Below, piece by piece: positions 1-5,968 of a stretch of 6,518 nt of DNA. The DNA comes from JAEUUM01 sp038326165 (lineage in GTDB: Bacteria > Bacteroidota > Bacteroidia > Chitinophagales > Saprospiraceae). The position numbers and the translations under genes are program-made. Each line of letters opens with the position of its first letter. Position 1 is the stretch's first letter. Below the pieces are notes generated by a model. It did no database searches, had not been told where the DNA came from, and saw only the letters and a list, made by a program, of their open reading frames with translations. The stretch is from assembly GCA_038326165.1 (NCBI GenBank), contig JBBQJT010000092.1:1-6518 (forward strand). The letters are read 5' to 3'.

Positions 1-12
1 AAAAGCAACAGC

Positions 13-144
13 GCCTAACAGCACCTACAAAAAATTGGCGGCTCAGTACTCCGCAGACACATTTTTGGTTAATCAAACATTGGTTCTCCGCATCAACATT
101 TGTGGTAAAAATCGCCAACTTCTTGTAGCTGCAAACCGTTATGC
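13..144 (+). repeat. attC-like recombination site 1 (132 bp palindrome)
   Basis: The site opens with GCCTAAC (13-19), which fits the integron inverse core RYYYAAC, and closes with GTTATGC (138-144), close to the core GTTRRRY. The arms at 21-40 and 113-132 pair at 17 of 20 positions, and the loop between them is about 72 nt. The left arm sits 1 nt from its core and the right arm 5 nt from its core. The loop holds two related 21-mers starting CTCCGCA (about 49-69 and 86-106). Positions 37-117 match 4216-4296 of site 2 at 75 of 81 bases. The site would be the 3' end of an upstream cassette, of which only 1-138 is in the window and no gene can be seen. Identity as a true attC is inferred, and the asymmetric spacing differs from textbook attC sites. 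Confidence 0.62.
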
Positions 145-303
145 CTCACCCTATAAAGACAGACAGTGCTAACATTAAACGGACAGACAAATGAAAAATA
201 AAGCCAACGCTTCAAAAAAACAAAAGAGGTGCAACGCCACCCACAAGCTGACACACGGTTGCACCACATTTGTTTTTTCCCAACCCTCAAAAGACACGAC
301 ACT
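145..303 (+). promoter_or_regulatory. Non-coding leader with a hairpin and T-tract upstream of the helicase
   Basis: This leader is rich in A and C and poor in T, and contains no convincing gene. GGTGCAAC (228-235) and GTTGCACC (258-265) form a perfect 8-bp inverted repeat with a 22-nt loop. A T-rich run, TTTGTTTTTT (269-278), starts 3 nt after the stem. That layout resembles an intrinsic terminator or attenuator placed 25 nt before the helicase ATG. It could block read-through from upstream cassettes or regulate the operon. The long loop makes it a weak terminator. I found no convincing Bacteroidota promoter (TTG, about 19 nt, TAnnTTTG) in the leader. Confidence 0.3.
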
Positions 304-1842
304 ATGCCATTAAGACCAATCGTTCTGAAAGGAGAACAAAAGCGAGTTTTATTTTTACAAGTAACAGACCCAATACAAATTAAAGGAGTTGCAGGCAGCG
401 GCAAGACGACAGTTGCATTATACAGAGCAAAACATTTGCTTGACACACAATCAAATCTATTTCAAGAGGCGAAAGTTGCAATTTTTACTTACAACAAAAC
501 TCTTGTAAAATATATCAATGCTATTACACCCCAAATATCTGGTGGCTATCAAGCAGACAGTGAAGAAATAAAACCAACCAAGCCAAAAGGAATAAATGTT
601 TTTGTGACCAGTTTCCATAAATGGGCATACCATTTTATAGAACAAAACGGCATTCCACTTTCCAAAGCCGTTGACCATAAAAGAGTTTTTAAAACTATTT
701 CAGGGGCGGTTCAAAGCAATATAGTTTCCACAATAAAAGCGAAATATTCAACTCAAAATATTGCAACCAAAACGGTTGACTTTTTTATTGAAGAAATTGC
801 TTGGATAAAAGGCAAAGCCTTTCAATCCAAAGAAGAATATTTTGATGCGAAACGTGCGGGTAGAGGAACAAATGACAGGGTAACCAAAGCAGACAAAGAA
901 ACTATTTGGAACATTTATACAGATTATAACAATCAACTAAAATCCAACGACCAAATAGATTTTGACGATTACGCTTTATTATGTTTAAGAATAATTGCTT
1001 CCAATCCGAATTTACAAAAGCCGTTTACGCATATAATAGTTGATGAAGCACAAGATTTGAGCAAAGCTCAAATTCTTGTCATTTCTCAAATTGTTTCAGA
1101 GGAAACAAAAAGCATTTCAATCATTGCCGATGCTGCTCAAAGAATTTACAAAAGTGGCTTTACTTGGGGCGAAGTTGGTTTGAATGTTAGAGGGGGAAGA
1201 ACAATTGAATTCAAAAAGAATTATCGTAATACTGTTCAAATTGTAAGAGCAGCACTTTCACTTCTCGAAAAAGAAGATGATAAAAGCGATTTTACAACAG
1301 TTGAAACAGCCCGAAAAGGCGAAGACAAGCCAATTGTTGGTTATTTCTCTAATTGGAATGAGCAATGTGTTTTCCTTTTAAAACAATTGAACAAATTAAA
1401 AGCAGATGGTCATATCAATTCTACGGTTATACTCCACAGAAGCCATAGCGGAATTAGAAATATCAAAGACTTTTTAGAAACCAATAAATTTGAAGTTCAA
1501 GAATTACTTAAAACTGACGATATAGACTTTGAAAGCGACTCAATCAAAGTTTGCACATTATCATCAGTTAAAGGACTTGAATTTGAAAACGTTTTTATCA
1601 TTGACTTAAACGATGATGTTATTCCTTATCCGCCAGGTTTTAATGATGCCGAAGATGAGTTTCATATATCAACGGAAAGACGTTTACTTTATACATCAAT
1701 GACAAGAGCAAGAGAAAGACTTTTTTTAATATCAAGCGGAACACCTTCAAGGTATCTTTCTGAAATAGATGCAGACCTACTTGAAAGAGTAGGAAATTCA
1801 AGTAGTCCTAAAATAACTTTAAGTGACGACTTGCCATTTTAA
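304..1842 (+). CDS. UvrD/Rep-like superfamily 1 DNA helicase (compact, 512 aa)
   Basis: This is an ATP-dependent superfamily 1 helicase, probably a 3'-5' DNA translocase. The motifs appear in order: Q-motif-like GEQKRVL (10-16), Walker A GVAGSGKTT (28-36), motif Ia around FTYNKTLV (61-68), motif II VDEAQD (246-251), motif III ADAAQRIY (275-282), motif IV NYRNT (306-310), motif V TLSSVKGLEFE (418-428) and motif VI LLYTSMTRARERL (461-473). All catalytic elements look intact. Motif III has Ala-Asp where many relatives have Gly-Asp. At 512 residues it is shorter than UvrD, PcrA or Rep (about 670-720) and close to the short helicases found in defence loci, such as GajB of Gabija. The ATG at 304 was chosen because an in-frame GTG at 229 adds 25 residues unlike any helicase N-terminus and lies over the leader hairpin. 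It is the first gene of the operon, with only 5 bp to the next. A role with the ADP-ribosylation pair downstream is inferred from context. Confidence 0.9.
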   Translation: MPLRPIVLKGEQKRVLFLQVTDPIQIKGVAGSGKTTVALYRAKHLLDTQSNLFQEAKVAIFTYNKTLVKYINAITPQISGGYQADSEEIKPTKPKGINVFVTSFHKWAYHFIEQNGIPLSKAVDHKRVFKTISGAVQSNIVSTIKAKYSTQNIATKTVDFFIEEIAWIKGKAFQSKEEYFDAKRAGRGTNDRVTKADKETIWNIYTDYNNQLKSNDQIDFDDYALLCLRIIASNPNLQKPFTHIIVDEAQDLSKAQILVISQIVSEETKSISIIADAAQRIYKSGFTWGEVGLNVRGGRTIEFKKNYRNTVQIVRAALSLLEKEDDKSDFTTVETARKGEDKPIVGYFSNWNEQCVFLLKQLNKLKADGHINSTVILHRSHSGIRNIKDFLETNKFEVQELLKTDDIDFESDSIKVCTLSSVKGLEFENVFIIDLNDDVIPYPPGFNDAEDEFHISTERRLLYTSMTRARERLFLISSGTPSRYLSEIDADLLERVGNSSSPKITLSDDLPF

Positions 1843-1847
1843 ATACT

Positions 1848-2528
1848 ATGGAAGAGAAGCAAAATCATATAGAATTTAAAAAGGAAATCTCGGATAGAGG
1901 AATTGAACACTTAATTCACTTTACACCGACAATAAACCTGTTAAGTATTTTTGAACAAGGCAAACTGCTTTCAAGAGCATTACTTGAAAAATTTGATATT
2001 GACCAAACTGACATTTTTGATTACATAGAATTTACAGACGATATTAGATTTGATGATAAAAGTTTCATCAATTTATCGGTTCAACATCCAAACTCATTTT
2101 TATTTAACCGCTTCCGTGAAAAGACAAAAAATGATGTTCATATAAACTGGTGTGTTTTAAAAATAGACAAAAAATACATTTACAAAACTGACACTTTATT
2201 TTCTGTTACTAATGCAGCAAACAGCCACAATAAAAGGAATGTTCGAGTAACTGGAGACATTGGTAAATTTCAAATGATGTTTGCAAACTCATTACAAATC
2301 GTAACATCTTACAACTCCAGAACAATTTCAAGAAACGGTTTAAAAACAAAATATCCAACTGATGAACAAGCCGAAGTCTTGGTTAAGAACGAAATTTCAA
2401 TAAGTGATATATTGCAAGTGTGTTTCAAAGACGAAAAAGATTTAGCAGCAGGCAAAGCAGCATTAAGTGATTACAATACAAGCAATTTTGTTGTGGATGC
2501 AACACTATTTACAAACGCAAGAATATAA
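1848..2528 (+). CDS. DarT-like ADP-ribosyltransferase (probable toxin), 226 aa
   Basis: The protein resembles DarT (DUF4433 family), which uses NAD+ to ADP-ribosylate bases in single-stranded DNA. An N-terminal block HLIHFTPTINLLSIFEQGKL (21-40) matches the family pattern His-x-Thr...Asn-Leu-x-Ser-Ile...Gly. NLSVQHPNSFLFNRF (75-89) fits the following region. QAEVLV (174-179) carries the probable catalytic glutamate, E176, in a setting like the AE(V/F)LV of DarT proteins, followed by a typical isoleucine-rich end block. The length fits single-domain DarT proteins (about 200-230 residues). The start ATG lies 5 bp after the helicase stop, and the stop overlaps the next start by one base (TAATG), which suggests translational coupling to the hydrolase. 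Known DarT toxins are paired with the macrodomain antitoxin DarG; here the partner is an ARH-family hydrolase. The middle region is divergent, so the target (DNA base, RNA or protein) is uncertain. Confidence 0.7.
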   Translation: MEEKQNHIEFKKEISDRGIEHLIHFTPTINLLSIFEQGKLLSRALLEKFDIDQTDIFDYIEFTDDIRFDDKSFINLSVQHPNSFLFNRFREKTKNDVHINWCVLKIDKKYIYKTDTLFSVTNAANSHNKRNVRVTGDIGKFQMMFANSLQIVTSYNSRTISRNGLKTKYPTDEQAEVLVKNEISISDILQVCFKDEKDLAAGKAALSDYNTSNFVVDATLFTNARI

Positions 2529-4054
2529 TGAAGCCAGAAACCAAATATAAAGGAAGTATCAAACTATCAGCTATTGGCGATGCCTTGGGCTGGATAACTG
2601 AATTTGAAAAAAGCCAACAATCATTAAAAGAGAAATTCGGAACAGAACGAATTGAAAACTTCTACACTTGGAAAAAAACTGTTGGTGGTAGGTTCTATGG
2701 TTTCATAGACACAATCAAAGCAGGTTCCTATTCAGACGATACACAATTGCTTTTAGCGGTTGCAAGAAGTATAAAAAAGGATGGGAATTTAGACCATAAT
2801 TATTTTGCAAAAATCGAACTTGCAAATTGGTTAGACTACGCAAGAGGTGGCGGAAGAACAGTAAAAACAGCAGCTGACAAAATTTCAAGAAAATCAACAA
2901 AGTGGTTCAACAACTTTTATAATTTCAAGGTAAACGGAGAAAATTACGACTACAAACAAAGCGGTGCAAATGGTGCAGCTATGAGAGTTCTGCCGATTGC
3001 ATTGGCAAATCTTGGAAACACGGAAAAAATAAAAGAGGAAATATTTTGCAATAGCATCATTACACACGGACACCCAAGAGCAATTTTAGGTGCTATGCTT
3101 TACGGTTACGCAGTTAACCAAATTATTGTTTTCAGACCCGAAGATTTTAATTGGGAGAATTATATAACTCAAATTGGCTTAGACTTTCCTAAAAAGTTTG
3201 AACTATCATTTATCAATAAAATGGAAATTCGAGAATGGTTGAAGGAATGGAATAAATCGAGCAACAAAACTTTTGAAAGTGTTTACGCTGAAACAATCAC
3301 CGAAACACAAAACCAATTACGATTTGTCTATCAAAGCATCAAACAAAATACACCAGTTCAAGAAACACTTAAAAAAATAGGTTGTTTTGACCCTGCTACA
3401 AAAGGTTCAGGCATTGCGACAGTTGTTGCAGGCATATACTTGGCGACAAAATTCCACGAAAAACCATTAGAAGCGATTATTGAATCCGTAAACGCTTTGG
3501 GTTCAGACACAGATAGTATTGCAGCATTTACAGGCGGACTTGTTGGAGCATTACACGGACACAGCATCATTCCAGACAAATGGAAATCTGTTCAAGACAT
3601 TGAGTATTTAGACAAAGTAGCTGAAAGACTTTTAGCTATTTCAGAAGACAGCCTTGAAGAAAATTCACTACCGACTTCAACAAATTTAAAACTGCTTAAT
3701 ACTCCAAAAGTGGACAACTTTAATCTTGACGAACAAATTGAATTTATTCCGTTAGGTAAAGGAAAAATCACTTTCATAGACAGACAGGCAACTTTGACAA
3801 AGGGCAAGTATAATTTGCTCCTTGAAGCACTTTTGGACAACGGACAAAGTATTTTAGTTTCAAAGCTATTTGACGACCAAAATTATACTCCTAAAACAGA
3901 TGAACCAAATGAAATAGAAACCTTATTGCAGTTAGCGACCGACAGACTAAAACCAAAGACATTAGAAAAACTTAAAGAGTTTATTGGTAAACAAAAGAAA
4001 CTACCAAAAGGACAACTTGAAATAATAATGGCACTAATCAAAAACGAAGAATAG
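2528..4054 (+). CDS. ADP-ribosylglycohydrolase (ARH/DraG family) with C-terminal extension, 508 aa
   Basis: This family removes ADP-ribose from proteins, nucleic acids or small molecules using two Mg2+ ions. The signature motifs are all present: AIGDALG (15-21), SYSDDTQ (67-73, one metal site), GANGAAMRVLP (146-156), THGHP (179-183) and GSDTDSIAAFTGGLVGALHG (325-344, the second metal site with D327, D329 and S330). The enzyme should therefore be active. The catalytic domain ends near residue 371. A linker and a further domain of about 110 residues (397-508) follow, with strand-like then helical, lysine-rich sequence that I cannot assign. Typical bacterial members are about 300-370 residues. 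The ATG overlaps the transferase stop as TAATG, and co-translation fits an antitoxin that reverses the mark made by the upstream enzyme. That pairing is inferred; the family assignment is firm. Confidence 0.9.
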   Translation: MKPETKYKGSIKLSAIGDALGWITEFEKSQQSLKEKFGTERIENFYTWKKTVGGRFYGFIDTIKAGSYSDDTQLLLAVARSIKKDGNLDHNYFAKIELANWLDYARGGGRTVKTAADKISRKSTKWFNNFYNFKVNGENYDYKQSGANGAAMRVLPIALANLGNTEKIKEEIFCNSIITHGHPRAILGAMLYGYAVNQIIVFRPEDFNWENYITQIGLDFPKKFELSFINKMEIREWLKEWNKSSNKTFESVYAETITETQNQLRFVYQSIKQNTPVQETLKKIGCFDPATKGSGIATVVAGIYLATKFHEKPLEAIIESVNALGSDTDSIAAFTGGLVGALHGHSIIPDKWKSVQDIEYLDKVAERLLAISEDSLEENSLPTSTNLKLLNTPKVDNFNLDEQIEFIPLGKGKITFIDRQATLTKGKYNLLLEALLDNGQSILVSKLFDDQNYTPKTDEPNEIETLLQLATDRLKPKTLEKLKEFIGKQKKLPKGQLEIIMALIKNEE

Positions 4055-4063
4055 CCAATGCAT

Positions 4064-4129
4064 TTGGTAGCACATTTGCAGTTTTTCCAAACGCACAAAG
4101 CCAAACAAAAACTGCAAAAGAGCGACCAA
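4064..4129 (+). repeat. Strong hairpin downstream of the cassette 1 operon
   Basis: TTTGCAGTTTTT (4075-4086) and AAAAACTGCAAA (4107-4118) form a perfect 12-bp stem with a 20-nt loop. The pairing extends outward through a small internal loop to TTGGTAGC (4064-4071) and GCGACCAA (4122-4129), giving about 20 paired positions of 23. It starts 9 bp after the hydrolase stop. No T-run follows on the + strand, so it is not a classical intrinsic terminator. It may protect the 3' end of the mRNA, act as an unusual terminator, or be the relic of an older palindromic site. The rest of the interval to site 2 (4130-4191) has very few T residues on this strand and no gene. Confidence 0.5.
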
Positions 4130-4191
4130 GCCAACGCACCAAGACAGACCAAAATGGACAGACAATAACACGACAGAAAAGAAGGGCGAAG

Positions 4192-4323
4192 GCATAACAA
4201 GCGTTTGGCAAAAGTGGCGGTTCAGTGCTCCGCAGACACATTTGTGGTTAATCAAAGTTTGGTACTCCGCATCAACATTTGTGGTAAAAATCGCCACCTT
4301 CGCCAAGCGCCAAAACGTTAGGT
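4192..4323 (+). repeat. attC-like recombination site 2 (132 bp palindrome)
   Basis: It runs from GCATAAC (4192-4198) to GTTAGGT (4317-4323), the latter a full match to GTTRRRY. The arms 4201-4219 and 4292-4310 pair at 16 of 19 positions plus one G-T wobble. Its length equals that of site 1 and its loop is almost identical to it, but the outer stem sequence differs on both sides in a compensating way. That is good evidence that the fold, rather than the sequence, is maintained. The loop carries two 21-mers starting CTCCGCA (4228-4248 and 4265-4285) that agree at 18 of 21 positions. The site closes cassette 1. Confidence 0.62.
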
Positions 4324-4406
4324 TCCATTCTAAGGAAAACGAGCAAATTGACAACTCTGCTGAAATTGAAACTAGTAATAATGAAAAAAAAATAATTGAG
4401 ACACCT

Positions 4407-4697
4407 ATGAAAACATATTCTTTACACTTCAAAGCAAGTGGAAAACTAATTGTTGCTCCAATAATTTGCGAAGTATTACAAGGCAAATCATCATTAAGTT
4501 ACAAGGTGATGGTTGATGAAGAAATAACCAATTGGCTCAGGAAAGAAAAACTTAATGCAAAATCGACATCAATACTTGATATTATTTTGTTGAATGATAG
4601 CAAGAAAGTTATGTTCTCGCAAGGAAACTGGACTGATACTAATTCCATTGAAATTAAATCATTTGACAAGCACTCAAATTCAGACCTAATTTATTAA
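4407..4697 (+). CDS. Hypothetical protein, 96 aa (cassette 2, gene 1)
   Basis: I do not recognise this protein. The frame is open upstream into site 2, but the first sensible start is the ATG at 4407 (MKTYSLHFKASG). A start at 4242 would put about 55 codons over the recombination site and is rejected. The sequence begins with a strand-like block (KTYSLHFKASGKLIVAPIIC), followed by VDEEITNWLRKEKL and a DIILLNDSKKVMF segment, suggesting a small mixed alpha/beta cytosolic domain. It has the only cysteine (C21) in the six-gene set. No signal peptide or membrane helix is evident. It lies about 90 bp after the cassette start and is probably first in the operon, with 19 bp to the next gene. Confidence 0.65.
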   Translation: MKTYSLHFKASGKLIVAPIICEVLQGKSSLSYKVMVDEEITNWLRKEKLNAKSTSILDIILLNDSKKVMFSQGNWTDTNSIEIKSFDKHSNSDLIY

Positions 4698-4716
4698 CCA
4701 TTTTAAAAATCACAAC

Positions 4717-4992
4717 ATGACCGATGCAGAAGTAAAAGTTTGGCATTTATTTATTGACGAAGTAGCAAATAGTGTCGAAAAGGACTTTACAGCAAATGAC
4801 AGTAAGTACAGAAATAATATTACGCTTGCTGTAATCATGCTAGAAAACATTATACAAACAAACGGATTAAGCTGGAAACTTAAATTGAAATCACAATCCA
4901 GTTACGGAATTCCGTACAATTCAGTTGATGAATTTGTAGACGTTATGTCTTTTAATGCAATTAGAAAAATGAAAGCAGTACTTTTTGAATAA
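4717..4992 (+). CDS. Hypothetical protein, 91 aa (cassette 2, gene 2)
   Basis: I do not recognise this protein. It looks largely helical and acidic at the N-terminus (TDAEVKVWHLFIDEVANSVEKDF), with a second helix-like block ITLAVIMLENIIQTNG (35-50) and a C-terminal helix MSFNAIRKMKAVLFE. There are no cysteines, signal peptide or membrane segment. The ATG is preceded by TTTTAAAAATCACAAC, an A/T-rich leader of the type found before gene 3 and gene 6, which supports this start. It sits 19 bp after gene 1 and 17 bp before gene 3, so co-transcription is likely. Confidence 0.72.
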   Translation: MTDAEVKVWHLFIDEVANSVEKDFTANDSKYRNNITLAVIMLENIIQTNGLSWKLKLKSQSSYGIPYNSVDEFVDVMSFNAIRKMKAVLFE

Positions 4993-5009
4993 CTTAAAAT
5001 TTTAAAATC

Positions 5010-5246
5010 ATGAATCCACAAATTGAATTAGAAATTAAAAATAGAATTGAGGCTGATTATAAGAAGATTGTTGAAAATTTTGGGACCAACCCCTTTATGA
5101 CTCGACCTTATATTTCTGGTACTGTAATAAATGTTACAGAGGATATGGTAAAAAAGTATGGGAGTCAATTCAAAATGGGCTATCACGACTTTTTAAATGT
5201 TGTGCAACCCATTGCAGAAAAGTTGCTTAAACAATATTTTGGATAA
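5010..5246 (+). CDS. Hypothetical protein, 78 aa (cassette 2, gene 3)
   Basis: I do not recognise this protein. It starts with a charged helix-like stretch (IELEIKNRIEADYKKIVENF), has a central NPFMTRPYISGTVINVTEDM segment (27-46), and ends with the helix-like NVVQPIAEKLLKQYFG. It has no cysteine and no export signal. The ATG follows TTAAAATTTTAAAATC directly, matching the start context of genes 2 and 6. It is a likely soluble partner of its operon neighbours; no function can be assigned. Confidence 0.72.
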   Translation: MNPQIELEIKNRIEADYKKIVENFGTNPFMTRPYISGTVINVTEDMVKKYGSQFKMGYHDFLNVVQPIAEKLLKQYFG

Positions 5247-5261
5247 TAAATTTTGTTGGTA

Positions 5262-5582
5262 ATGCGAAACGAAATTTTAAAAAAGCTTGAATTATTTGTG
5301 CAAGCACTTTATCCTAAATTCCAGGATCATCCTGACAGGTTAACAATAAGTGCAATTGCTTCTACTCAGTATATTAACTACTTGGTTGAAAAAGGTATTG
5401 TTTTGCAAACAGAAAAGTATGAGTTGTTTCGTTCTTCTATACGAATTATTGAGATACAGTTTAATCTTCAAATACCAAATTTTGTCGCAGATGGGTTAAT
5501 AGAAATAATGGAAGAAGTAAGAACTTATGATTACGAAACCATCGGTTTCTTTGTAAAGAAAGTAAATAGCCAAATTAAATAA
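5262..5582 (+). CDS. Hypothetical protein, 106 aa (cassette 2, gene 4)
   Basis: I do not recognise this protein. The ATG at 5262 (MRNEILKKLELFVQ) is preferred over an in-frame TTG at 5253, which adds only three residues. The sequence appears mostly helical: 2-16, an ASTQYINYLVEKGIVLQ block, a long ELFRSSIRIIEIQFNLQI segment, and an acidic GLIEIMEEVRTYD stretch before the lysine-containing end FFVKKVNSQIK. No cysteine, signal or membrane segment is seen. The gap to gene 3 is 15 bp and to gene 5 only 8 bp. Confidence 0.72.
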   Translation: MRNEILKKLELFVQALYPKFQDHPDRLTISAIASTQYINYLVEKGIVLQTEKYELFRSSIRIIEIQFNLQIPNFVADGLIEIMEEVRTYDYETIGFFVKKVNSQIK

Positions 5583-5590
5583 ATGTACTT

Positions 5591-5956
5591 ATGCTGCCTT
5601 TTCCTATCACAACATTCAACGAAACTTATCTAGCATATAAACAATACTTTATTGCTAGAAATGGGAGTAATAAATTTGAAAAAGCCTACGACATTGTAAC
5701 AAACTCAGATAAAATCAATAAGATTTTACAATGGTCAGTTAACAATCGGGCAGCTCCTTCTTCGAAAGATTTTTTAATTGACATTCATGCAATGTCATAT
5801 TTTATTTTTGCCAAAAACGAAACTCGCGCTATGGGGGCAATTATTGCATTGTACTATTGGAACGAAAGAGTCAATAAAACTTATCATTTTGCTAATGAGC
5901 AAGATATGTCTGATAAGATCAAATCGGTTTTTGGTCAATTATCCATGTTATATTAA
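5591..5956 (+). CDS. Hypothetical protein, 121 aa (cassette 2, gene 5)
   Basis: I do not recognise this protein, the largest of the set. It is rich in aromatic residues (for example ETYLAYKQYFIARNG and MSYFIFAKN). The block ETRAMGAIIALYYWNERV (about 77-94) is fairly hydrophobic but interrupted by charges, so it is more likely a buried amphipathic helix than a membrane anchor. The end, QDMSDKIKSVFGQLSMLY, looks helical. It starts 8 bp after gene 4. An overlapping open frame at 5778-5963 in another phase is a shadow. Confidence 0.72.
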   Translation: MLPFPITTFNETYLAYKQYFIARNGSNKFEKAYDIVTNSDKINKILQWSVNNRAAPSSKDFLIDIHAMSYFIFAKNETRAMGAIIALYYWNERVNKTYHFANEQDMSDKIKSVFGQLSMLY

Positions 5957-5968
5957 AAAATAAAAATC

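Larger units (their letters stand above)
139..4317 (+). mobile_element. Cassette 1: helicase / DarT-like / ARH operon with its 3' attC-like site
   Basis: The boundaries are set by the presumed cut G|TT in the core 7-mers at 138-144 and 4317-4323. The cassette start, GTTATGCCTCACCCT (138-152), is complementary to AGGGCGAAGGCATAAC (4183-4198) just before and at the start of site 2, with one mismatch and one extra base. The first nine bases pair perfectly. In integron cassettes the start of a cassette is complementary to the inverse core of its own attC, so the pattern ties site 2 to this cassette. At about 4.2 kb with three genes it is much larger than a usual single-gene cassette. All genes read toward the site, the normal cassette orientation. 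No integrase or transposase is visible, so mobility is inferred. Confidence 0.55.

Noticed and set aside
229..303. In-frame GTG start that would lengthen the helicase by 25 residues
   Set aside because: The extra residues are unlike a helicase N-terminus and lie over the leader hairpin and T-tract; the ATG at 304 sits at the usual distance before the Walker A motif.
191..313. A 40-codon frame in the leader (MKNKANASKK...)
   Set aside because: It is short, low in complexity and overlaps the helicase start; kept only as part of an attenuator hypothesis.
93..446. Antisense open frame over site 1 and the helicase start
   Set aside because: It crosses the palindrome and the Walker A region of a clear gene on the other strand; treated as a shadow.
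4348..4381. Sigma70-like promoter (TTGACA then TAGTAATAAT)
   Set aside because: Spacing to a good -10 is wrong (19 nt or more) and the enterobacterial pattern is not expected for this type of genome.
4242..4406. Upstream extension of gene 1 of cassette 2 into site 2
   Set aside because: It would translate the recombination site itself; the ATG at 4407 gives a normal protein start.
4034..4486. Antisense open frames over the end of cassette 1 and site 2
   Set aside because: They read through the hairpin and the palindrome, show low-complexity Leu/Cys/Phe-rich sequence, and mirror the + strand gene or T-poor DNA.
5253..5261. TTG start for gene 4 of cassette 2
   Set aside because: It adds three residues only and a normal ATG follows at 5262.
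5778..5963. Second frame inside gene 5 of cassette 2
   Set aside because: It lies in another phase within a longer frame with a better start and has no protein-like pattern.
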